Assembly: GCA_002365855.1 (NCBI GenBank)
Contig: DFAP01000088.1
Location: 1-50,433, forward strand
Length of the DNA stretch: 50,433 nucleotides
DNA from: Pelotomaculum sp. UBA3103
GTDB taxonomy: Bacteria; Bacillota; Desulfotomaculia; Desulfotomaculales; Pelotomaculaceae
Direction of reading: 5' to 3'
Part shown: in pieces, positions 17,308 through 25,924 of the stretch
Numbering within the stretch: position 1 is the stretch's first letter
Layout: every line of letters starts with the position of its first letter
The notes under the pieces: generated by a model
Told to the model about the DNA's origin: nothing
Database searches by the model: none
The model's input: only the letters and a program-made list of their open reading frames with translations
Made by a program: the position numbers and the translations under genes

Positions 17308-18636
17308 ATGGATGACGGTTCGTCATTCAGTCTATTCTTGGCATTTAAAATTTTTTTGGCGCTTTTTCTGGTGTTCTTAAACGGTCTTTTTGTCGCGGCG
17401 GAGTTTTCTTTTGTAAAAGTAAGACCGACCCGTATTACTCAGTTGGTTGCCGAGGGTAACCGCAGGGCTAAAATAGCCCATCAGTGTATTCACAATATTG
17501 ATGCTTATTTATCAGTGTGCCAATTGGGAATCACCATTTCCAGCCTTGGTCTGGGCTGGCTTGGTGAACCGGTGGTGGCTAAGCTTTTGGAGCCGTTGAT
17601 GTACAGCTTTGGTGTGAGTTCTCCGGCAGCAGTTCACTCTATTTCCTTTGTGACGGCTTTTACCTTGGTGACATTCCTGCATGTGGTATTTGGAGAACTT
17701 GTGCCTAAGTCTCTGGCCATTCAGAGGGCTGAACACGTGACACTGTTGCTGGCCGCCCCGATGCGATTGTTTTATTACCTGTTTTATCCAGGAACTGTTA
17801 TCTTTAACGGTACGGCCAATCGTATCCTGCGTGTCTTTGGTGTAAGGCCCGCCAGCGAGCACGAGGAAAGTCACAGTGAGGAAGAACTGCAGATGCTGGT
17901 TTCCGCCAGTTACAAGTGCGGCCACCTGGACAGAAGTGAATGGAACTTGCTGCAAAACGTGTTTCAATTTGAAAAAAGGGTAGCCAGGGAAATCATGGTT
18001 CCCCGGCCCGAGGTAGTTTTTCTTGATAAAACGAATAGCCTGGAAGAAAACATGGCAATAGCCCGGAGTTCAGGACATACCCGTTTCCCTCTTTGTGAAA
18101 ATGATAGTGACCATATCGTGGGACTTGTCCACATAAAAGACATCTTCCGCCTGGATACTGGGACAAGAATAAACGATGTCAAGCGCAATATTATGTTGGT
18201 TCCGGAAGGGATGTCTTTAGACCGTTTACTCAAGGAGTTTCAAAAAAAACACCAGCATATGGCCCTGGTAGTGGATGAATACGGGGGCACTGCGGGCATT
18301 GTAACAATGGAAAACGTTTTGGAAGAACTGGTCGGACAAATACAGGACGAGTTTGATGAAGAGGCTCCGCAAGTGACTTCTGAAAAAGAAGGATCCTACC
18401 TAGTGGACGGCCGGATGCTCCTGGAAGATGCTGCTGAAATGTTTGGTCTGCCGGTAAGTGACCATGAAGAATATGATACCCTGGGAGGTTATGTGTTTGG
18501 AAAACTGGGCAAACGTCCCAAAATCGGTGATGTAGTTGAATTCCCCGCCCACCAGATGGTAGTGGACGAAATTGACGGCTTGCGTATCCGGCGGATTCGG
18601 GTAGTCGTCAAGGAACAGGCTTGTCAGGTTGTGTAG
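17308..18636 (+). CDS. CNNM/CorC-type transporter with CBS domains (hemolysin C family), copy 1
   Basis: 442 residues from ATG 17308; the open frame reaches back to a TTG at 17257 without a binding site. Domains in order: DUF21/CNNM membrane domain (~1-200; FLNGLFVAAEFSFVKVR, VCQLGITISSLGLGWLGEP, FGELVPKSLAIQRAE), a CBS pair (~220-345; [41 protein letters not shown]) and a C-terminal CorC/HlyC domain (DTLGGYVFGKLGKRPKIGD). Bacterial CNNMs are mostly Mg2+ (or other divalent cation) exporters whose CBS pair senses Mg-ATP. A paralogue lies convergently downstream. Confidence 0.92.
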   Translation: MDDGSSFSLFLAFKIFLALFLVFLNGLFVAAEFSFVKVRPTRITQLVAEGNRRAKIAHQCIHNIDAYLSVCQLGITISSLGLGWLGEPVVAKLLEPLMYSFGVSSPAAVHSISFVTAFTLVTFLHVVFGELVPKSLAIQRAEHVTLLLAAPMRLFYYLFYPGTVIFNGTANRILRVFGVRPASEHEESHSEEELQMLVSASYKCGHLDRSEWNLLQNVFQFEKRVAREIMVPRPEVVFLDKTNSLEENMAIARSSGHTRFPLCENDSDHIVGLVHIKDIFRLDTGTRINDVKRNIMLVPEGMSLDRLLKEFQKKHQHMALVVDEYGGTAGIVTMENVLEELVGQIQDEFDEEAPQVTSEKEGSYLVDGRMLLEDAAEMFGLPVSDHEEYDTLGGYVFGKLGKRPKIGDVVEFPAHQMVVDEIDGLRIRRIRVVVKEQACQVV

Positions 18637-18708
18637 CCCGTTACTTTATAATATGGTTTTGCGTTATTTTGGTCAGTCATCAAATGCAATTAAAAAAGGC
18701 TAATTTAA

Positions 18709-18737
18709 TAACTCCAAGGTTTTACCCGGAGTTTTCT
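18709..18737. terminator. Possible terminator between the two convergent CNNM genes
   Basis: AACTCC and GGAGTT can pair around a 12-base loop with TTCTT beyond, on the plus strand. The hairpin overlaps the last codons of the minus-strand gene. Weak evidence. Confidence 0.35.
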
Positions 18738-20056
18738 TCTGTTGTAAAATCGATTTCCAGTCGCCTGATAGTGTTATTTTCATATTCGGTTATAGTAAAC
18801 CGTAGATTTTGGTGCGCCACACTTTGTCCCAATTCCGGCCTTTTATGAGATTTTTCCAGAAACCAGCCGCCTAGGGTAAAAACACCATCTGCTTTCAAGG
18901 ACTGGTCGAATTTCCGGTTGAAATTAGCTATGGGTAACCTGGCATCAAGGGAGTACCGGCCGTTATCCAGTTCTTCAATGATATTTCGTTCCTCGTCATG
19001 CTCATCCTGTATCTCACCTACAATTTCTTCTAAAATGTCTTCAATAGTTAAAAGGCCAGCTGTACCACCGTATTCATCCACTACTACCGCTAGTTGGGTA
19101 TGGTTTTTTTGCATTTTCTTTAAAATCTCGTCAATGGAGGTCAGTTCGGTAACGATCATGACCTTGCGCAGGGATTGTTTTAGAAACCCTTCCAATTGAA
19201 TCATCGTCAGGTTTGTCTGCCCGCCAAAACATAAATCCTTGGTGTTTACATAGCCTATAATCTGGTCTTTATCGCCGTCACAAACAGGGTAACGGGCATA
19301 TTTTTCTTCTGTCATGATTTTTAAATTCTTTTCCCAGCTAAGGTTAGTATAGAGGCAGACCATATCAGTACGTGGAACCATCACTTCGCTGGCAACCCTG
19401 TCGGCAAAGTGGAGGGAGTTTCTGGCAAAAAGCAACTCGGATTGGGTAATTTCACCCCCCTCGTGGCTCTGTAAAAGAATCATTCGAATCTCTTCCTCAG
19501 AATGAATCTGGTGGTGTTCAGAAACCGACTGAAGGCCCATAAACTTTACGATTGCCCTTGCAGAACCATTTAGCAACCAGATGGCCGGATACATAATTTT
19601 ATAAAACCAAATCAGGGGTGACGAGACCCACATGGTTACTTGTTCTGCCCGCTGTATGGCAAGGGTTTTGGGAGCTAGCTCCCCAACCACCACATGCAGA
19701 AAGGAAATAGTTGAAAAACCGATAATAAAGGACAACCCTTCAACTACTGGGGGTGAAAAATTGAAATATAAAAATAACGGCTCTATAACGTCAGAAACAG
19801 CTGGTTTTCCAATCCAGCCCAGGGCTAGGGCAGTGAGGGTTATTCCCAACTGGCAGGCGGATAGGTAACCGTCCAGGTTATGGATCACCTTGTTTGCTGT
19901 AATAGCCTTTTTGTTACCTTCCTGAATCAATTGCAATATGCGCGAATCACGAACCTTAACGATGGCAAATTCAGCGGCCACAAAAAAAGAGGTTAGCGCA
20001 ATAAGTAACACTACTAGTATTAGATTAACAAACGACAATTTTTTTATTCCTTTCAT
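18722..20056 (-). CDS. CNNM/CorC-type transporter with CBS domains (hemolysin C family), copy 2
   Basis: 444 residues from ATG 20056; a TTG at 20038 with AAAGGA upstream is an alternative start. Same architecture as copy 1: CNNM membrane domain ([48 protein letters not shown]), CBS pair ([35 protein letters not shown]) and CorC/HlyC domain ([21 protein letters not shown]). The two are clear paralogues but differ throughout, so the duplication is old or the copies were acquired separately. Its leader contains a hairpin and a 10-codon ORF, suggesting cis regulation. Confidence 0.92.
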   Translation of the reverse strand: MKGIKKLSFVNLILVVLLIALTSFFVAAEFAIVKVRDSRILQLIQEGNKKAITANKVIHNLDGYLSACQLGITLTALALGWIGKPAVSDVIEPLFLYFNFSPPVVEGLSFIIGFSTISFLHVVVGELAPKTLAIQRAEQVTMWVSSPLIWFYKIMYPAIWLLNGSARAIVKFMGLQSVSEHHQIHSEEEIRMILLQSHEGGEITQSELLFARNSLHFADRVASEVMVPRTDMVCLYTNLSWEKNLKIMTEEKYARYPVCDGDKDQIIGYVNTKDLCFGGQTNLTMIQLEGFLKQSLRKVMIVTELTSIDEILKKMQKNHTQLAVVVDEYGGTAGLLTIEDILEEIVGEIQDEHDEERNIIEELDNGRYSLDARLPIANFNRKFDQSLKADGVFTLGGWFLEKSHKRPELGQSVAHQNLRFTITEYENNTIRRLEIDFTTEENSG

Positions 20057-20133
20057 ACTTTAAATGGGCTTATTATGTTCATAAATATCCCTAAAAATAC
20101 AATATATATAAATCAATACCTGGGTATTAACAA

Positions 20134-20166
20134 TTACATGCCGATGAGATCTGGTTGCTCTCGCAT
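20134..20166 (-). CDS. Putative 10-residue leader peptide upstream of CNNM copy 2
   Basis: ATG CGA GAG CAA CCA GAT CTC ATC GGC ATG TAA reads MREQPDLIGM. A perfect AGGAGG sits eight bases before the ATG (20180-20175), a better site than the transporter gene itself has. It ends 77 bases before the transporter start. Leader peptides control Mg2+ transporter genes elsewhere (mgtL of Salmonella), but no similarity to those is claimed. It could also be a chance ORF. Confidence 0.4.
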   Translation of the reverse strand: MREQPDLIGM

Positions 20167-20232
20167 GGCCGTATCCTCCTGACGGGAAAGAGCCGCTAAT
20201 AGTTTAACCTGCTGTAGAGGGATCAAACTATT
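20157..20232 (-). promoter_or_regulatory. Structured leader RNA upstream of CNNM copy 2
   Basis: On the minus strand, AATAGTTTGATC (from 20232) pairs with GGTTAAACTATT (to 20198) around an 11-base loop; wobble pairs favour the minus-strand RNA. Next, GCTCT...CCGT pairs with ACGG...AGAGC, placing the leader-ORF ribosome binding site in the loop and its ATG within the hairpin. I could not match this to FMN, M-box, ydaO, yybP or c-di-GMP riboswitch signatures. Confidence 0.45.
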
Positions 20233-20302
20233 TACACTGATTATTCACACACCTCATCCAATTCGTTTTTATTTAAATTTCACTAAAATTATTGTTGCAT
20301 AG

Positions 20303-20342
20303 AAAAACCGCTTTCATACCTTGCTGCATGAAAGCGGTTTTT
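20303..20342. terminator. Strong bidirectional terminator
   Basis: AAAAACCGCTTTCAT and ATGAAAGCGGTTTTT form a perfect 15-bp stem with a 10-base loop and T-runs on both strands. It ends transcription of the cysteine-rich gene (minus strand) 83 bases past its stop and insulates the CNNM leader. The ~370 bases between the CNNM start and the cysteine-rich gene hold this and the leader. Confidence 0.9.
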
Positions 20343-20425
20343 GTCTAAACACTATTGAGACAATATGACTGCTGTTTAACTGCTCGCTTCTTCTTTAACA
20401 GAGGCTTTTTAATAAAATATTTTCG

Positions 20426-20908
20426 CTAGCAGGGACAGCAGAAATCAAATGAAGAATAGTGCGCGATAACTTCAATCACTACTTTTCTTTTTGAACAGAA
20501 ATTTTTTTCTGGCAGTATGAAATAAAAATTGTCAATTCGGATGTTGCAGCATCCATCCCCGCTGGGAACAGCTATTTCCCTGGACCTGAAGCCCTTAACC
20601 TTCAATTCGTGTTTTTCCTGTTCGCAGACAAAGACACCGATTACCACTTTCCTGCCCCTGCACACATTTTTCAGCAGTACACCGACATTCAAAAATCTTG
20701 CCTCACACTGAAGTTCTATTCCGGCACAATCTCCAACCGTAAGGTTTAGTGTTTCCTGACAGTACTCAAAAGTTGCCGGTTGAATAGCTTCACAGCAACA
20801 GTCCGCTGATATGATCGGGGTAAAGATTTTTTCTATGGATTCCGTGGCGGAAATACTTTCTTCTGTAGAATTGTCAATAACATCCTTTTTATCGCTTTCG
20901 CTCATCAT
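20426..20908 (-). CDS. Cysteine-rich protein of unknown function, possible spore-surface protein
   Basis: 160 residues, 14 of them cysteine: a CCC cluster near residue 37, CC near 120, and a CCPC terminus. No signal peptide or membrane segment. The N-terminal ~30 residues are acidic and serine-rich; the rest reads as beta strands (LNVGVLLKNVCRGRKVVIGV, KVKGFRSREIAVPSGDGCC, RKVVIEVIAHYSSFDFCCPC). I do not recognise the family firmly; the strand pattern and terminal cysteines recall small cysteine-rich proteins of spore formers. A GGGAGGTGAG site precedes two ATGs (20908 and 20905). It lies 30 bases after ylbJ on the same strand, so it may be expressed with that sporulation gene. Confidence 0.7.
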   Translation of the reverse strand: MMSESDKKDVIDNSTEESISATESIEKIFTPIISADCCCEAIQPATFEYCQETLNLTVGDCAGIELQCEARFLNVGVLLKNVCRGRKVVIGVFVCEQEKHELKVKGFRSREIAVPSGDGCCNIRIDNFYFILPEKNFCSKRKVVIEVIAHYSSFDFCCPC

Positions 20909-20938
20909 CTCACCTCCCTGCGATTTTTATATATTTAT

Positions 20939-22243
20939 TCATCTTATTCTAAAAGATGAGAAAAGCAGACACATGCGGTAAATCATTTGAAAGATAATCC
21001 CCAGTAAAATAAGGGCAGCCAGTAAAATGATAAAAATAAAAAAATATTTAACATTATAGGCAGCAAAACTGATGGTGTATGGTAGCCCGCCGGTGGAGGC
21101 AGGCGCTGCCAGATCTTCCAATGGGCCGGTCCAAATGCAGGCAATATATGTATAAAGACCGGCCAGGACGCAATGAACAACGCGTGACAGGATAAAAGGC
21201 AACATCCTGATATCAGTTTCTGAGATCATGCTGGCCGCCTGCGCATGAACAGAAATCCCGCTCCACGCCAGAATCATACCTACAGCAACCACCTGCTGGA
21301 TTAGAGGCGCCGCTGAATCGCTGGCAAGCTTTGAACCAATAGTCATCTCAAAAAGACCGCTTCCCAGCGCGGGAAAAATCTCAGGCGAAAAACCCAGCGG
21401 CAGGAGAAAAATACCCAGGACTTTCGCCAGGGCGCCGATAAAACCGATAGTGTCCAACAACTTGATGATGACAGCAAATAAAATAATGAAGCCGCCTATG
21501 TTGAGCAGGTTTCCCATAGAATTGCGAACTGCGTCGCCCATGATTTTACCCACAGGCCGGTTTTCGTTTCTCTGCACCTGAATCATTGTGCTAAAGGCCT
21601 GTTTGATACTGCTTCTGTGCCTGGCAGTAGTTCCAGGCAGCCGCTCGCGATCGTTCCGGCCGTAAAAGCGAAGAGCTAAGCCAAGAGTAAGGTTTGACAA
21701 ATAGTGTGCTCCTGCTATCAGAAATCCAATGGCAGGGTTGTTAAACATGCCTACCGCTACTGCAACCAGCATGAAAAGAGGGCTTGAGTTGTTGGTAAAG
21801 GACATCAGGCGTTCAGCTTCAATCCGGGTGCATAAAAGCTGGGAGCGGAGCTTGGCAGTAATCATGGCGCCAATCGGGTAACCGGACGTGTATCCAACTG
21901 CCATGATGAAAGAACCAGCGCCGGGGACATTAAAAAGCGGTCTCATAATTGGCTCCAGCAGCACTCCCATGAAGTGAACCAGACCAAAGCTCATTAATAG
22001 CTCAGAGGCGATAAAGAAAGGCAAAAGCGCGGGGAATACGATGTTCCACCAGGTTTTCAACCCCACCAGGGCGCCCTCAAAAACAATGCGCGGATACACC
22101 ACCATGCTGGCAACAAAGAAAAGGACGGCTAGCGTCCAGAAAAGTCTAACAATGTCATTGCGGCGTTGCGCTGCCTGCATCCACAGATTGCGGCCTAAAA
22201 TGGCTAATACCGTTAGTATTATTACAATTGTCATCGTGAGCAC
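20939..22243 (-). CDS. ylbJ: Sporulation integral membrane protein YlbJ
   Basis: 434 residues from a GTG eight bases after GAGGGGA; the frame continues to ATG 22306 but the extra 21 residues have a poorer binding site. At least eight membrane segments. YlbJ-type motifs are WWNIVFPALLPFFIASELLM, the nucleoside-transporter gate-like GYTSGYPIGAMI, SFTNNSSPLFMLVAVAVGMF, and GGFIILFAVIIKLLD. YlbJ is needed for heat-resistant spores in B. subtilis, where it lies between coaD and ylbN; here ylbN follows divergently but coaD is ~9 kb away. A weak sigma-E-like promoter (ATATAA / CATCCTAA) lies near 22310-22335 on the minus strand. Confidence 0.9.
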   Translation of the reverse strand: MLTMTIVIILTVLAILGRNLWMQAAQRRNDIVRLFWTLAVLFFVASMVVYPRIVFEGALVGLKTWWNIVFPALLPFFIASELLMSFGLVHFMGVLLEPIMRPLFNVPGAGSFIMAVGYTSGYPIGAMITAKLRSQLLCTRIEAERLMSFTNNSSPLFMLVAVAVGMFNNPAIGFLIAGAHYLSNLTLGLALRFYGRNDRERLPGTTARHRSSIKQAFSTMIQVQRNENRPVGKIMGDAVRNSMGNLLNIGGFIILFAVIIKLLDTIGFIGALAKVLGIFLLPLGFSPEIFPALGSGLFEMTIGSKLASDSAAPLIQQVVAVGMILAWSGISVHAQAASMISETDIRMLPFILSRVVHCVLAGLYTYIACIWTGPLEDLAAPASTGGLPYTISFAAYNVKYFFIFIILLAALILLGIIFQMIYRMCLLFSSFRIR

Positions 22244-22370
22244 TAAAATCGTCCCCTCACATTTATCAGCTACAGTTAACAGCAGGGAAAAATAAAAAAA
22301 ATACATTTAGGATGCCTTTGGAAAATTATATTTCATCCAGCGGGCTTGAATGAATAAAATAGGAAATTTC

Positions 22371-22399
22371 TTGACAAAACCACATCTTATCAATATAAT
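22371..22399 (+). promoter_or_regulatory. Sigma-A promoter of ylbN-rpmF
   Basis: TTGACA, 17 bases, TATAAT: perfect consensus. The predicted start (~22406) precedes ATG 22429 by a short leader with GGGGTGAT as binding site. Confidence 0.92.
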
Positions 22400-22428
22400 T
22401 TTTGTTGTTGAAATCGGGGTGATACAGG

Positions 22429-22935
22429 ATGCTGCAGCTGGACATAGGAAGGTTAAAAAGATCACAGGGAGAGTCATCCCGTTTTGAACTGGCGGTTGAA
22501 TTACCCTCGCTGGAATTGCAGGGGGAAAGCATTAGTTTTGCAGGTCCGGCTAATGCTGTCCTGACGGTTTTGAATACTGGCAAGAACCTGGTAGTGGAAG
22601 GAATAGTGAGCGGGACTATTGAACTCACCTGCAGCCGCTGCCTCAAGCATTTTATTTTTGATTTTGAGGCGCCCATTGAAGAGACATATGTGCATTCAAT
22701 GGATAATTATGCGGAACAGGCTATACCTTATTCAGGGGATATGCTGGACCTTACCCCTGAAGTGTTAAAGAGCATACTCCTGGAACTGCCCATGAAGGCT
22801 GTATGCAGTGAGGAATGCCGGGGGCTATGTCCTAAATGCGGCAGCGACCTTAATAAGGACGGTTGCGGGTGTGTTCACGGTGATGTTGATCCCCGTTTAA
22901 GCGTTTTAAAAAACCTTTTGGAAGAAAAATATTGA
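22429..22935 (+). CDS. ylbN: YceD/DUF177 family protein YlbN
   Basis: 168 residues. YceD (DUF177) proteins are linked to 23S rRNA accumulation, and in nearly all bacteria the gene directly precedes rpmF, as it does here (47-base gap). Motifs: LTCSRCLKHF with the paired cysteines, and the C-terminal VCSEECRGLCPKCGSDLNKDGC cluster in two halves (ECRGLCPKCG), which probably binds zinc. It is the first gene after a consensus promoter. Confidence 0.93.
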   Translation: MLQLDIGRLKRSQGESSRFELAVELPSLELQGESISFAGPANAVLTVLNTGKNLVVEGIVSGTIELTCSRCLKHFIFDFEAPIEETYVHSMDNYAEQAIPYSGDMLDLTPEVLKSILLELPMKAVCSEECRGLCPKCGSDLNKDGCGCVHGDVDPRLSVLKNLLEEKY

Positions 22936-22982
22936 TTATGCAGCCGAAAAGGCGCCAAAGAGTTAAAGAGGAGGTGTAAACA

Positions 22983-23162
22983 ATGGGAGTACCAAAAAGG
23001 AAATCCTCCAAGCAGCGTGGAAGGCAGCGGCGCGCGGCCAACATGAAAATCAACGCTCCTGTCCTGGTCAGATGTCCACAGTGCCGCGCTCTTATTTTGC
23101 CTCACCATTTGTGCCAGGAGTGCGGTTATTACAACGGCAGGGAAGTGGTAGCAACAAAATAA
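22983..23162 (+). CDS. rpmF: 50S ribosomal protein L32
   Basis: 59 residues, starting after AGAGGAGGTG. The N terminus MGVPKRKSSKQRGRQRRA is the L32 signature, and the zinc cysteines are CPQC and CQEC. It is cotranscribed with ylbN and followed by a terminator that separates it from the fatty-acid operon. Confidence 0.98.
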   Translation: MGVPKRKSSKQRGRQRRAANMKINAPVLVRCPQCRALILPHHLCQECGYYNGREVVATK

Positions 23163-23185
23163 TTCAAAAATTTGAGAATTTTTAG

Positions 23186-23224
23186 AATAAGCTTCATTAT
23201 TCCAAGGCGGAGCTTATTTTTTTT
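23186..23224 (+). terminator. Intrinsic terminator after rpmF
   Basis: AATAAGCT (23186-23193) pairs with AGCTTATT (23211-23218), followed by a run of eight or more T. Confidence 0.85.
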
Positions 23225-23231
23225 CGGTTGC

Positions 23232-23260
23232 TTGCAATTTCACAGAAGGTATCTTATACT
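23232..23260 (+). promoter_or_regulatory. Promoter of the fapR-plsX-fab operon
   Basis: TTGCAA (23232-23237), 17 bases, TATACT (23255-23260). The predicted transcription start (~23267) falls inside the FapR site. Confidence 0.8.
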
Positions 23261-23262
23261 TG

Positions 23263-23283
23263 TTTTAGTACCTGGTACTAAAA
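23263..23283. promoter_or_regulatory. FapR operator
   Basis: TTAGTACC-T-GGTACTAA lies at the centre of a longer palindrome with extra T and A on the flanks. It fits the FapR consensus (TTAGTACCTRGTACTAA) in every central base. It begins 2 bases after the -10 box and ends 31 bases before fapR, so bound FapR would block initiation of its own operon; malonyl-CoA releases it in characterised species. Confidence 0.95.
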
Positions 23284-23314
23284 CATATATTTCCATATTT
23301 GTAGGTGTGAGGAT

Positions 23315-23893
23315 TTGGCCTGGCAAAGTTATAATAAAACCGAGAGACAAAAGCGCCTGGTTGAGTACCTGGAAAGCAATCCTTTTCTTACGGACGAAGA
23401 CCTGGCGCAAATTTTTGGTGTGAGCGTTCAGACAATCAGGCTGGACAGAATGGAACTAAAAATACCCGAGTTGATCGAGAGACTCAAAAACGTGGCCAAG
23501 GGAACCATGTCGCGGCCAAGAACCCTGTCCGGTGGAGAACTTGTGGGGGAACTTGTTGACCTTGATGTGGGCAGCCGCGGTATATCTCTCCTGACTGTTA
23601 CACCTGAGATGACTCTGAGCAAGACCCAGTTTCTAAGAGGACACTATCTTTTTGCGCAGGCAAATTCCCTCGCGGTAGCGGTGATTGACGCTGAGGTGGC
23701 CTTAACCGGGCTTGCCAGGGTTAGTTTTAAGCGTCCGGTTCTATACGGCGAAAAAGTTCTGGCCAGGGCGATTATAAAAATAAAAAAAGGAAATAAATAC
23801 ATGGTAAAAGTTACCTCACAGGTTAAGGATGAAATTGTATTTTTGGGTAAGTTTTTAATTTTTGTCGCATCTGAGGAGGTCGTGTCGCAGTGA
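23315..23893 (+). CDS. fapR: Fatty acid/phospholipid synthesis regulator FapR
   Basis: 192 residues from a TTG with GGTGTGAGG upstream. FapR represses lipid-synthesis genes and is released by malonyl-CoA. Residues ~10-45 are the DeoR-like helix-turn-helix (LTDEDLAQIFGVSVQTIRLD) and ~75-185 a hot-dog fold effector domain (LRGHYLFAQANSLAVAVIDA, with the effector-contact region). It autoregulates through the palindrome just upstream and overlaps plsX by 4 bases. Confidence 0.97.
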   Translation: MAWQSYNKTERQKRLVEYLESNPFLTDEDLAQIFGVSVQTIRLDRMELKIPELIERLKNVAKGTMSRPRTLSGGELVGELVDLDVGSRGISLLTVTPEMTLSKTQFLRGHYLFAQANSLAVAVIDAEVALTGLARVSFKRPVLYGEKVLARAIIKIKKGNKYMVKVTSQVKDEIVFLGKFLIFVASEEVVSQ

Positions 23894-24915
23894 AGATCGC
23901 TGTGGATGCAATGGGTGGGGATTACGCCCCTGGGGAAATCGTGAAAGGAGCGCTCCAGGCCTCGTCTGAATTTAACATACCAGTTATCCTGGTAGGAGAT
24001 GAGAAACAATTGCTCGCCGAATTGGGGAATAGTGAAACAGGCGGTTTGGTGAGCATCGTTCACGCTCCGGAGGTTGTTGGGATGGGGGAACCACCAGCTG
24101 TTGCCGTGAGGAGAAAAAGGTATTCCTCTATTGTTAGAGCAACGCAGCTGGTCAAAGATGGCGAGGCCAGCGCCCTCGTTTCGGCTGGAAGCACAGGGGC
24201 AGCCATGACATCCGCCCTGCTATGTATGGGGAGGATAAAAGGCATTGATCGCCCCGCCATAGTTGGGGTTCTCCCCAACGAAAAAGGTTTAACGGTATTG
24301 CTGGACGTCGGCGCCAATATTGACTGCAAGCCTCATAACCTGGTACAATTTGGCATTATGGGGTTCCTATACGCAAAAAAAATACTCGGTATCAGTCAAC
24401 CACGAGTCGGGCTCTTAAGTAATGGGGAAGAAGAGTCGAAGGGAAATGAGACTACCCAGGCCGCGTTTCCACTTTTAAAAACCGCCGGAATAAATTTCGT
24501 CGGGAATGTCGAGGGAAGAGACGTGTTCAACGGCGCCGTTGATGTAGTGGTCTGTGATGGTTTTGTAGGAAACGTTGTGCTAAAGGCAGGAGAGAGCCTG
24601 GCCTTCACTCTGCTGAAGATGATGAAAGACGAGCTTGCCAAAAGCTGGCCGGAGAAAATAGGTACAGTTATGCTTGAACCACTGCTGAAAGGATTTCAAA
24701 AACGTATGGATTATGCCGAATATGGCGGAGCTCCCTTTTTGGGGGTGAACGGTGTCTCCATAATATGCCACGGCAGATCCAGGGCGAAAGCTGTCAAAAA
24801 CGCTGTCAGAGTTGCCAGGGAGTCAGTAGATAACTGCTTGGTGGAAGCGATCAGAGAAAGCATCGAAAGTATAGAAAAGAAGGGATATGGTAATCTTGCC
24901 CAGGGAGTTGAGTAA
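23890..24915 (+). CDS. plsX: Phosphate acyltransferase PlsX
   Basis: 341 residues from GTG in a GTGA overlap with fapR. PlsX converts acyl-ACP to acyl-phosphate for glycerol-3-phosphate acylation by PlsY. Typical blocks: KIAVDAMGGDYAPGEIVKGA at the N terminus, SAGSTGAAMTSALL, LLDVGANIDCKPHNLVQFG, GLLSNGEEESKGNE, VVCDGFVGNVVLKAGE. It is translationally coupled to both neighbours. Confidence 0.97.
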   Translation: MKIAVDAMGGDYAPGEIVKGALQASSEFNIPVILVGDEKQLLAELGNSETGGLVSIVHAPEVVGMGEPPAVAVRRKRYSSIVRATQLVKDGEASALVSAGSTGAAMTSALLCMGRIKGIDRPAIVGVLPNEKGLTVLLDVGANIDCKPHNLVQFGIMGFLYAKKILGISQPRVGLLSNGEEESKGNETTQAAFPLLKTAGINFVGNVEGRDVFNGAVDVVVCDGFVGNVVLKAGESLAFTLLKMMKDELAKSWPEKIGTVMLEPLLKGFQKRMDYAEYGGAPFLGVNGVSIICHGRSRAKAVKNAVRVARESVDNCLVEAIRESIESIEKKGYGNLAQGVE

Positions 24916-25888
24916 CGCTGGGATAGCCGGAATTGGCACTTATGTGCCTGAACGGATTCTCACCAACTCGGACCTGGAGAAAATGGTAGATACCAGTGAC
25001 GAATGGATATCAACCCGTTCAGGGATTAAACAAAGACATATCGCTTCTGCTGAGCAGGCGACATCAGACCTGGCCGTTGCCGCAGCCGTCAGGGCTTTGA
25101 ATGACGCCGGGGTTGAAGCAGAAGAACTGGACCTGATTATTGTCGCAACAAACACTCCTGACATGCTTTTCCCGGCTACGGCCTGCCTGGTGCAGGACCG
25201 GATAGGGGCAAAAAAAGCCGGCGCCTTTGATCTTGCCGCCGGTTGCACCGGTTTTATATACGCCCTGGCGGTGGGCGGGCAGTTTATCTCCACCGGTTCC
25301 AGGCGCGCCGTACTGGTTATTGGCGCTGAGGCTTTATCCAAGGTGGTCGACTGGAAGAATCGCAATACCTGTGTTCTATTTGGAGACGGCGCTGGGGCGG
25401 TGGTACTGCGGCCTGTGCCGGAGGGCAGCGGCATCCTTTCATTTAAGCTGAGGTCCGACGGGTCAAGGGGGTCAATACTTTCCCAGCCCGCTGGTGGTTC
25501 CAGGCTTCCGGCTACTTATGAAACCGTTGATGAGAGACTTCATTACATCCATATGAGGGGCCGGGAAGTTTTTAAGTTTGCTTCCAAAATCATGGAAGAT
25601 ACTGCTGAAGAAGCGTTGGCTGCAGCTGGATTGACGAGATCGGATATTGACTTGTTAATACCTCACCAGGCGAACATCAGGATTATAAAACATGCATCCA
25701 AAAAATTGGGGCTCCCCCCGGGAAAAGTCCTGGTTAATATTGAAAGGTATGGCAATACATCCACAGCTTCAATACCCCTGGCCCTGGAAGAGGCTGTCCG
25801 CGAAGGCAGGGTCAAGAAGGGCGATAACGTTGTTATGATAGGGTTTGGGGCCGGTTTGACCTGGGGCGCTTCGGTTGTCAAGTGGTAG
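24887..25888 (+). CDS. fabH: 3-oxoacyl-ACP synthase III (FabH)
   Basis: 333 residues. It starts fatty-acid chains by condensing acetyl- or branched acyl-CoA with malonyl-ACP. The catalytic triad is visible: Cys in DLAAGCTGFIYAL, His in LLIPHQANIRII and Asn in ERYGNTSTASIPLAL. The ATG overlaps the end of plsX by 29 bases; residues before AGIAGIGTYVPE may be non-native if a later start is used, but no better-spaced site was found. Confidence 0.97.
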   Translation: MVILPRELSNAGIAGIGTYVPERILTNSDLEKMVDTSDEWISTRSGIKQRHIASAEQATSDLAVAAAVRALNDAGVEAEELDLIIVATNTPDMLFPATACLVQDRIGAKKAGAFDLAAGCTGFIYALAVGGQFISTGSRRAVLVIGAEALSKVVDWKNRNTCVLFGDGAGAVVLRPVPEGSGILSFKLRSDGSRGSILSQPAGGSRLPATYETVDERLHYIHMRGREVFKFASKIMEDTAEEALAAAGLTRSDIDLLIPHQANIRIIKHASKKLGLPPGKVLVNIERYGNTSTASIPLALEEAVREGRVKKGDNVVMIGFGAGLTWGASVVKW

Positions 25889-25924
25889 AGTAAAGAAAGC
25901 TCCTATGCAAAAAAGGAACAGGGG

